Assembly (NCBI RefSeq): GCF_026540895.1
Contig: NZ_JALNUR010000027.1
Location: 1 to 41,316, forward strand
Direction: 5' to 3'
Source: Sphingomonas sp. GM_Shp_1
GTDB lineage: Bacteria > Pseudomonadota > Alphaproteobacteria > Sphingomonadales > Sphingomonadaceae
Length of the DNA: 41,316 bases
Below the pieces are notes generated by a model, which saw only the letters and a program-made list of their open reading frames with translations, was not told where the DNA came from and made no database searches. This document shows positions 35,647 to 41,316 of the stretch, piece after piece (the stretch's first letter is position 1; each line of letters begins with the position of its first letter). A program made the translations under genes and the position numbers.

Positions 35647-36015
35647 TCAATCCCTGGTCAGCGCCTTGGCCAGCAGCGGCGTCTGCTGATGCTGGACGAC
35701 GCGCCAGACTTCATGTTCCAGGCGCCGGATGACGGAGGTGCAATGCGCCTGATATTCCTCCTCGCCCCGGCTGGCCGCGACATGATAGCCGATGACGATC
35801 AGCCCCTCCTGCGGGCGGGACACTTGACGTTCGGTCAGTTCGGCACGGTCCCAGACGGGGGTATCGGCCACCGCGTCGATCGCGGCGCTGCCGGCCAGGA
35901 CGAAGGGCGGGCGCGGCAGCACCATGACCACTTCGGGATCGACCTTTTCCCGGTAATTGTCGGGCCCTTCCGTCCAGAGGCTTTCCTCGAAGCTCCAAAG
36001 GCGTTCGTCTTCCAT
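35647..36015 (-). CDS. NTF2-like (SnoaL/DUF4440-type) protein
   Basis: About 122 residues. Starts with a helix (LWSFEESLWTEG), then strands such as VVMVLPRPPFVLAG and a final sheet strand EVWRVVQHQQTPL that ends the NTF2-like cone. Such proteins bind small ligands or act as enzymes; function here unknown. ATG 36015 has GGGAG upstream; the longer frame to 36261 overlaps the next small gene. Confidence 0.75.
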   Translation of the reverse strand: MEDERLWSFEESLWTEGPDNYREKVDPEVVMVLPRPPFVLAGSAAIDAVADTPVWDRAELTERQVSRPQEGLIVIGYHVAASRGEEEYQAHCTSVIRRLEHEVWRVVQHQQTPLLAKALTRD

Positions 36016-36049
36016 CCTGTCTGCTCCCGGTGTGAAATGGGGTTGGGCG

Positions 36050-36214
36050 TCAGGCGAAATCGCCCAGATCGGCGGCCTCGTCCTCGGCCCGCTTGGCGAT
36101 GGTCGCATCGGCGGGCGGGGCCCGGTCCGTGGCCGCCGCGTCCGCCTTGGCCGCCGCCTCGTCATCCTGCAGGATGGCGGGCGGATGGGGGACGGGGCTG
36201 GGCGTATCGGACAT
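36050..36214 (-). CDS. Small hypothetical protein, Ala/Asp/Pro-rich
   Basis: 54 residues (MSDTPSPVPHPPA...), likely unstructured, acidic at the C-terminus (EDEAADLGDFA). GGAG lies five bases before the ATG at 36214. It lies upstream of the NTF2-like gene (34 bases apart) and could be cotranscribed with it. No family recognised. Confidence 0.5.
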   Translation of the reverse strand: MSDTPSPVPHPPAILQDDEAAAKADAAATDRAPPADATIAKRAEDEAADLGDFA

Positions 36215-36318
36215 GCGGGCTCCACTGGCTTGGCGTCGGCCATGCACAGAACGTCCCGCAACGCCGCCGGAGCCGTGCCCAGCGACGGAATATATTTCAG
36301 GTCAATCCTGGGAGCCGG

Positions 36319-36558
36319 TCAGCCCTTGGCCGTCACCGGCACCGAAGCCCGTGGCACCGGGGGCGGTGCCGCACTTCGCTGCCCCGCCCCGTCATGCCGC
36401 GTGGCGTGGAGGTGGCGCAGGATCAGTGCGAGATCGTCTTCGCTGAGGTCGGAGGCGGGATCGATCGTCACGCCCTGCGGCAGGGTCTCGACCCAGGCCG
36501 CCAGGCGGTTGCACGCCGCACCCAGGGCGGGATCGGAACTGTCGTCGAAAGCGGCCAT
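36319..36558 (-). CDS. Small hypothetical protein
   Basis: 79 residues. The first 55 look helical (ALGAACNRLAAWVETLPQG, then SEDDLALILRHLHATR); the tail is Pro/Ala-rich. No signal or membrane segment. The ribosome site is weak. It lies 42 bases behind the preceding minus-strand gene and may belong to the same transcript. No family recognised. Confidence 0.52.
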   Translation of the reverse strand: MAAFDDSSDPALGAACNRLAAWVETLPQGVTIDPASDLSEDDLALILRHLHATRHDGAGQRSAAPPPVPRASVPVTAKG

Positions 36559-36600
36559 CGCGTCAGCCTATCCCATGGCCCGAAGCACGCAAGACCCGCG

Positions 36601-36798
36601 TCACAGCGAAATCCCCCGCTTCGCCATCTCGGCAAAGGCCATGTCGCCCAGCGGCGAGCGCGGATCGCGGTTGAAGATATCGGCCAGGTCGAGCAGATCC
36701 TCGTTGCTCAAGGCGGTGATCGACGCCTCGATCAGGGCCACCGTTTTTGCGGTCGTGGCCTGACGATCGGCGATGCGTTTCATTCGGGTCTTGAGCAT
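36601..36798 (-). CDS. Small hypothetical protein, helical
   Basis: 65 residues, charged and helical (RMKRIADRQATTAKTVALIE, then SNEDLLDLADIF). It starts eight bases after the metallophosphoesterase stop, so it is probably the third gene of the radical SAM / phosphoesterase operon. An ATG at 36783 is an alternative start. No family recognised. Confidence 0.55.
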   Translation of the reverse strand: MLKTRMKRIADRQATTAKTVALIEASITALSNEDLLDLADIFNRDPRSPLGDMAFAEMAKRGISL

Positions 36799-36806
36799 GG
36801 CGCTGT

Positions 36807-37307
36807 CTATTGCACATTTCCTGGCGTTGTCAGAAGTCGTTCGAGCGTGACGGGCATAAAATCATGCGCATCGACGCCGACATCGAACTGGCGGAGCATC
36901 GGCTTCAGGCGACCATGGCTATGTCCATGAAGATTGATCGCCCGCCTGTGTTGCCCGTTCCAGCTTCGAAACGGATAATGACACAGGATCAACCTGTGTC
37001 CATCCACTTCGATTTCGGCATAATCCCCGGTGCTGGACCAGCCATCGGCGAGGACGGTGGCATCGGGATCGTTATTGCCCCGCAACAGATGCTTGGTGCC
37101 GTGAAGCCGCGCCAGCAGATCGGGCACGTCTCCCGCACGGCGCGCGACATCGCCCAGGTGCCAAACCACATCCCCCGGCGCAACGACCGCGTTCCAGCGC
37201 GCGATCAACAGCGCGTTCATCTCGGCGACGCTGGCGAAGGGGCGCTTCTGGATATTGATGGTCCGGTGATCGCCGAAATGCGTATCCGCGGTGAAGAAGA
37301 TCGTCAT
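36807..37307 (-). CDS. Calcineurin-like metallophosphoesterase
   Basis: 166 residues. Two-metal phosphoesterase with all five motif groups: ADTHFGD (D8, H10), HLGDVA (D53), RGNND (N78), CHYPF (H110) and LHGHSHG (H127, H129). The short size fits small cytoplasmic members acting on nucleotides or nucleic acids. Its ATG overlaps the stop of the radical SAM gene (ATGA), so the two proteins are coupled and may act in the same process. Confidence 0.93.
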   Translation of the reverse strand: MTIFFTADTHFGDHRTINIQKRPFASVAEMNALLIARWNAVVAPGDVVWHLGDVARRAGDVPDLLARLHGTKHLLRGNNDPDATVLADGWSSTGDYAEIEVDGHRLILCHYPFRSWNGQHRRAINLHGHSHGRLKPMLRQFDVGVDAHDFMPVTLERLLTTPGNVQ

Positions 37308-38470
37308 GTCCAGTACAGGATGCGTGCGGACGGCAGGGCCGATGCGATCCCCTCCTCGAAAAAGCCGCGCAACGCGCGCATCGTGGCCACGTCATAGACC
37401 TGTTTTTCGGTGCCGAACTTGGTCCGCTTGGTGACGCGGTTCGTGCCCCCCATGTCGAGCGACGAGCCGGGGTACCAGCTGTCCAGCACCGCCTTCGACC
37501 CCGATGTGAAGCGGTGGGTGATCAGCTCGATCGTCAGGTCGAGCCCCGGCACGCCCCGAAGCGCCGCCCCCGCATCGGCGAGCAACTCGCCATAGGCCTG
37601 CCGCCAGCCGTCCGCCGCGATGATCGGCGCGATGGTCAGGCCGACGGGATATCCCGCCTCCGCCATCCGCCGCAGCGCCGCCAGCCGCCCGGCGACCGGT
37701 GAGGTCCCGCCCTCGAACCGCGCGAACAGGCGCGGGTTGATCGAGGCGCGCATCCGTGTCCGCCGCTGGTGATCGATTCCCAGCAGGGGGCCGACATCCG
37801 CGAATTTGGTGGTGAAGCGAAGCTGCACCGGCGCCTCCCAGTCGCCGAACCGGGCGATCGCGGCGGAAAGCGATCCGGTGATCGGCTCCAGCGCGAGCGG
37901 ATCGGTGTAGCAGGACGCCTCGAACGTCGTCCCCTCATGCACCCGGTCGCGGTTGCGCGAGGTGATCGTCCCCTGCCCCAGATAGGCGGGAAGCCCGTCG
38001 AGTATCTCGTCCAGATTGGCATAGACCCGCGTGATCGGCGGCCCCTTCAGCGACCCGGCCAGATAGCAATAGCTGCAATGCGCCGGACAGCCTTCCGCCA
38101 GATCGACCCGCCAGTCGGCGCTGGGGGCGATGGGCTGCAACCGGCGTTTCGACGGAGGCGCGACCACCACTGCGAGCGTCGACTTGGCCGCCGCATAGGC
38201 GCGGCGCGGATCGTCGGGCAGATCGAGCGCCAGCCGGTCGCCGGGCAGCGCCACGACCTCGACACCCTGCGCCTCGGCCCGTTGGACGATGGCGCGGCCA
38301 TGCGCGAAGGTCATCGCCGACCGGGTGACCAGCAACCGCCTCGGGCGCCATGCCGCTCTGTCGTCCGTCACCACGGGGTTCGCTGCGCTTGCCATCCCGC
38401 CTGAACGATCCACACCGCCGGATGGTCCGCCAAATCGGCGGCGATGCGCACGCAAGACTTTTGATGCCAT
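37304..38470 (-). CDS. Spore photoproduct lyase-like radical SAM protein
   Basis: 388 residues. The radical SAM motif CxxxCxxC is C128, C132, C135 (GCPAHCSYCYL). The cysteine in FEASCYTD (C187) corresponds to the hydrogen-donor cysteine of Bacillus spore photoproduct lyase, and ALEPITGSL follows as in that enzyme. This organism type does not form spores, so the substrate may be another DNA photolesion or something unrelated. Start uncertain: ATG 38470 or ATG 38395, neither with a strong ribosome site. Divergent from the amidotransferase. Confidence 0.88.
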   Translation of the reverse strand: MASKVLRAHRRRFGGPSGGVDRSGGMASAANPVVTDDRAAWRPRRLLVTRSAMTFAHGRAIVQRAEAQGVEVVALPGDRLALDLPDDPRRAYAAAKSTLAVVVAPPSKRRLQPIAPSADWRVDLAEGCPAHCSYCYLAGSLKGPPITRVYANLDEILDGLPAYLGQGTITSRNRDRVHEGTTFEASCYTDPLALEPITGSLSAAIARFGDWEAPVQLRFTTKFADVGPLLGIDHQRRTRMRASINPRLFARFEGGTSPVAGRLAALRRMAEAGYPVGLTIAPIIAADGWRQAYGELLADAGAALRGVPGLDLTIELITHRFTSGSKAVLDSWYPGSSLDMGGTNRVTKRTKFGTEKQVYDVATMRALRGFFEEGIASALPSARILYWT

Positions 38471-38525
38471 TTTCGAAACTTACGACATTCGGCGCGTTAT
38501 GCGGCCTCACCATCGAAAGTCGAGC

Positions 38526-39368
38526 GTGCCCCATTATCTGATAGCCCAGAGCGAATTGCCGCAGGAACGCGAGGCGCGCCGCCGGCGTGCGGGCAAAAGC
38601 TCCGGCGAAACCTATGCCGCCACGCTTGGCCAGATGCGGCCGGGTGCCGAGACCGATATCGTCTCCCCGGCGGACGACGACGCGGCAATGTCGGTCGAGC
38701 GGCTGGCGCATTATGATGCGGTGTTCCTGACCGGCTCGCCCATGCATGTCTATGACGACACGCCCGAGGTCCGGCGGCAGCTCGACTTCATGCGGCGCGT
38801 CTTCGCGGCGGGGGTGCCATCCTTCGGCTCCTGCGCCGGCCTCCAGATCGCGGTCGCCGCCGCCGGCGGGCAGGTACGCAAGATGCCCGAGCGGATGGAG
38901 GCGATGATCGCCCGCCGGATCAGCGCGACGGAGGACGGGCGCTCCCATCCCCTGCTGGCAGGGCGACCGGGCAGCTGGGACGCGCCCGCGATCCATGGCG
39001 ACGAGGTGCTGGAGCTACCGCCCGGCGCGACCCTGCTGGCCAGCAACGCCGTCACGCGGGTACAGGCCGCGGAAATCCGGTTCGATCGCGGCGTCTTCTG
39101 GGGCGTGCAATATCATCCTGAACTGGCGCTGCGCGAAATCGCCGTTGCCGTCGCCGCGCAGGCCGCCGATCTGGTCGAGGCGGGTCTGGCCGATCATGAG
39201 GATGAGGTGAAGGCGCGTGCCGCCGACCTGGAGGCGCTGCACGACGCACCGGACAACCGCGCGCTACGCTGGCGGCTGGGGGTGGATGGCGAGTTTGCCG
39301 AGGAAGGGCTGCGACGACGCGAGATCGCCAATTTCCTCACCCATCTCCCCCATCTTCGCGCGCGCTGA
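38526..39368 (+). CDS. Class I glutamine amidotransferase, GMP-synthase-like
   Basis: About 280 residues. The catalytic triad is visible: C103 in FGSCAGLQ, and H197 and E199 in QYHPE. Stand-alone GATase proteins of this type hydrolyse glutamine or gamma-glutamyl compounds, or deliver ammonia to a partner; the partner is unknown. GTG 38526 has a GAAAG-like site; an ATG at 38499 adds nine residues. The C-terminal 60 residues (from about 220) form a helical extension beyond the core. Confidence 0.87.
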   Translation: MPHYLIAQSELPQEREARRRRAGKSSGETYAATLGQMRPGAETDIVSPADDDAAMSVERLAHYDAVFLTGSPMHVYDDTPEVRRQLDFMRRVFAAGVPSFGSCAGLQIAVAAAGGQVRKMPERMEAMIARRISATEDGRSHPLLAGRPGSWDAPAIHGDEVLELPPGATLLASNAVTRVQAAEIRFDRGVFWGVQYHPELALREIAVAVAAQAADLVEAGLADHEDEVKARAADLEALHDAPDNRALRWRLGVDGEFAEEGLRRREIANFLTHLPHLRAR

Positions 39369-39375
39369 GCCCCCC

Positions 39376-41268
39376 TCACCGCCGCTTCCACCGCTCCAAC
39401 TGGCTCAACACGTCGCTGGCGATCTGCTCGGCGGAGAAACCGGTCACGTCGCGGCCGCCGGGCACCCCGATGGTGCTGGCGGACAGCGTCCAGGTGACGC
39501 TGCGCCGTCCCTCGGGCGCGTCCATCGCGGTATAGGCGGCGAGCGGGCGCGATCGGGGCGCGACGCGGTACACCATGACCTGATCCGGCCCGTGCATGAT
39601 GGTCAGCGAGGCGCTGTCCGCATCATGCTCGACCCGGCTCTCCGCCCAGCCCTCCTGCACCATCGCCTCGCACACCGTGCGGAAGGCGGGGACGGCGTTG
39701 TCGTTCATCTGGCGCAGGATCTCCGCCTTGCTGGCGGGGACGAAGAGACGCTTCAGCCGCTCGCCGATCGCCGCACCGTCCTCGGCCAGCGCGACGCCCG
39801 CCAGATCGGCATTGGTCTGTCGGATCAACCCGAAGGCGAGCATCAGCATGATGAAGCAGAAGGGCAAGGCCGCCAGCAACGTCGCCGCCTGAAGCGCGCC
39901 CAGCCCGCCCGCGACCAGCAGCAGCGCGGCGGTGACGCCTAGCAGGATGCACCAGTACATACGCTGCCAGCGCGGCGTATCCTCTTCCCCGCCCGAGGCC
40001 AGCGTATCGATGACCAGCGCTCCCGAATCCGCCGAGGTGATGAAGAACACGCCGACCAGCAGGATGGCGAGCGCCGAGGTGACGCTGGTGGCGGGCAGAT
40101 ATTCGAAGAATTTGAACAGCGCCGTCGACAGGTTCGCCTGCACCGCCCGCGCGATACCGCCCGCCGCGCTGCCCAGGTCGAGCGAGATGGCGGTGTTGCC
40201 GAATACCGTCATCCACAAAAAGGTGAAGGCGGTCGGCACGAACAGCACGCCGATGACGAACTCGCGAATCGTCCGCCCGCGCGAGATGCGCGCGATGAAC
40301 ATGCCGACGAACGGCGACCAGGCGATCCACCACGCCCAATAGAAGAGCGTCCAGTCGGCCATCCAGGCGCGCGGCTCATAGGCGTAGAGGGTGAAGGTGC
40401 GCTTGACGAAATGGTCGAGGTACAGGCCGAAATTCTGCACCAGCGCGCGCAGCAGGAACAGGGTCGGCCCCACCGCCAGCACGAAGAACATCAGCAGGAT
40501 GGCGAGGATCAGGTTCAACTCCGACAACCGCCTGATCCCCCGGTCCGCGCCGCTCAGCACCGACAACGTCGCCGCGCCCATGACCAGCGCGATGAGCGCG
40601 ATCTTGACCGTGATCGTGTCGGGCACCGCATATTCATAGGCCAGCCCCGCCGTCATCTGCGACACGCCGAAGCCCAGCGAGGTCGCGACGCCGAACACCG
40701 TGCCGCAGATCGCGAAAATGTCGATCGCGTCGCCGATCGGCCCGGTGATCCGCTTGCCCAATATCGGCGACAGCCCCGACCGCATCGTCAGCGGCAACCC
40801 CTTGCGATAGGTGAAATAGGCCAGGCTGATCCCGACCAGCGCATAGATCGCCCAGGCATGGACGCCATAATGGTGGAAGGTGATCGCCATCGCCTCGCGC
40901 GCGGCCAGGATGGTGCCGGGCTTCACATCGGGCGGGGCGATATAATGCTGGATCGGCTCGGCCACCGCGAAATACATTAGGCCGATCCCCATGCCCGCCG
41001 CGAACAGCATCGCCAGCCACGAGACATAGGGAAAGTCGGGCTCGGCATCGTCCGGCCCCAGCTTCAGCTTGCCCGCCGGGCCGAAGCCCAGCGCCAGCAC
41101 CACGACCAGGAATATCGCGACCGAGGCGATATAGAACCATCCGAACGTGTCGATGGTCCAGCTTTGCGCGGCCTTGAAGGCATGATCGGCGGTGCCGGGC
41201 ATCAGCAAGGTCGTGACCAGCATCGCCGCGACGACGCCACTGGCACCCCAGAAGACGCGGGCGTTCAT
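39376..41268 (-). CDS. BCCT-family betaine/choline/carnitine transporter
   Basis: About 630 residues. Twelve hydrophobic segments. The family signatures are GMGIGLMYFAVAEPIQHY (segment 3 region) and WTLFYWAWWIAWSPFVGMF (the aromatic substrate box). A soluble C-terminal region of about 130 residues resembles the BetT-type tail. It imports a quaternary amine such as choline or glycine betaine, usually with sodium or protons. Start at ATG 41268 (GGAAA upstream); ATG 41283 is also in frame. It converges with the amidotransferase. Confidence 0.93.
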   Translation of the reverse strand: MNARVFWGASGVVAAMLVTTLLMPGTADHAFKAAQSWTIDTFGWFYIASVAIFLVVVLALGFGPAGKLKLGPDDAEPDFPYVSWLAMLFAAGMGIGLMYFAVAEPIQHYIAPPDVKPGTILAAREAMAITFHHYGVHAWAIYALVGISLAYFTYRKGLPLTMRSGLSPILGKRITGPIGDAIDIFAICGTVFGVATSLGFGVSQMTAGLAYEYAVPDTITVKIALIALVMGAATLSVLSGADRGIRRLSELNLILAILLMFFVLAVGPTLFLLRALVQNFGLYLDHFVKRTFTLYAYEPRAWMADWTLFYWAWWIAWSPFVGMFIARISRGRTIREFVIGVLFVPTAFTFLWMTVFGNTAISLDLGSAAGGIARAVQANLSTALFKFFEYLPATSVTSALAILLVGVFFITSADSGALVIDTLASGGEEDTPRWQRMYWCILLGVTAALLLVAGGLGALQAATLLAALPFCFIMLMLAFGLIRQTNADLAGVALAEDGAAIGERLKRLFVPASKAEILRQMNDNAVPAFRTVCEAMVQEGWAESRVEHDADSASLTIMHGPDQVMVYRVAPRSRPLAAYTAMDAPEGRRSVTWTLSASTIGVPGGRDVTGFSAEQIASDVLSQLERWKRR

Positions 41269-41316
41269 ACGAGTTTCCAACATGATGGGATCTTAACCCC
41301 GATCAGCGCGAAAAGC

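Overview
The window looks like chromosome from a Sphingomonas-type alphaproteobacterium. Supporting signs are very high GC, a complete SUF operon headed by an Rrf2 regulator, a gspC-N type II secretion operon, a large TonB-dependent receptor paired with a lipoprotein, GGAAC-N17-CGTT-like (EcfG) promoters, and several families of short palindromic repeats that I associate with sphingomonad genomes. I see no prophage, insertion sequence, transposase or CRISPR array. The genus is inferred from gene content only.

Layout. 1-9.0 kb is housekeeping and stress: a zinc-less MDR oxidoreductase, a low-complexity DUF2171 protein, tRNA-Ala(CGC), a coupled Nudix/extensin-like pair, an unrecognised protein, a small acidic protein with a near-ideal EcfG promoter, a transglutaminase-like protease, a Bax-inhibitor-1 membrane protein with a clear terminator, ThpR, a lipoprotein Cu/Zn superoxide dismutase and a HAD phosphatase. 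9.3-15.7 kb (minus strand) is the Fe-S assembly operon rrf2-sufB-GNAT-sufC-sufD-sufS-sufT-sufA. Its genes overlap by 1-4 bases, apart from a repeat element between sufD and sufS and a 2-base gap between sufT and sufA. A perfect 10-bp-arm palindrome lies just upstream of rrf2. 16-17.2 kb holds a leucine-dehydrogenase-type enzyme and tRNA-His.

17.3-29.2 kb (minus strand) is a complete type II secretion operon, gspC-D-E-F-G-H-I-J-K-L-M-N. It lacks the prepilin peptidase gspO, which must lie elsewhere. The operon has been invaded by at least five dispersed palindromic repeats. One splits gspE from gspF. One is read in frame near the start of gspE. Three, from three different repeat families, sit in frame inside the cleaved leader segments of the minor pseudopilins GspH, GspI and GspJ, stretching those leaders to about 55, 50 and 68 residues. 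I consider this the most unusual feature of the window.

29.3-35.4 kb carries a prolyl-4-hydroxylase-like 2OG/Fe(II) oxygenase, then a TonB-dependent receptor and, upstream of it in the same direction, a beta-helix-type lipoprotein that probably works with it at the outer membrane. 35.4-36.8 kb has five small, mostly unknown genes, one with an EcfG-like promoter. 36.8-38.5 kb has a metallophosphoesterase translationally coupled to a spore-photoproduct-lyase-like radical SAM protein. The window closes with a class I glutamine amidotransferase and a BCCT-family osmolyte transporter.
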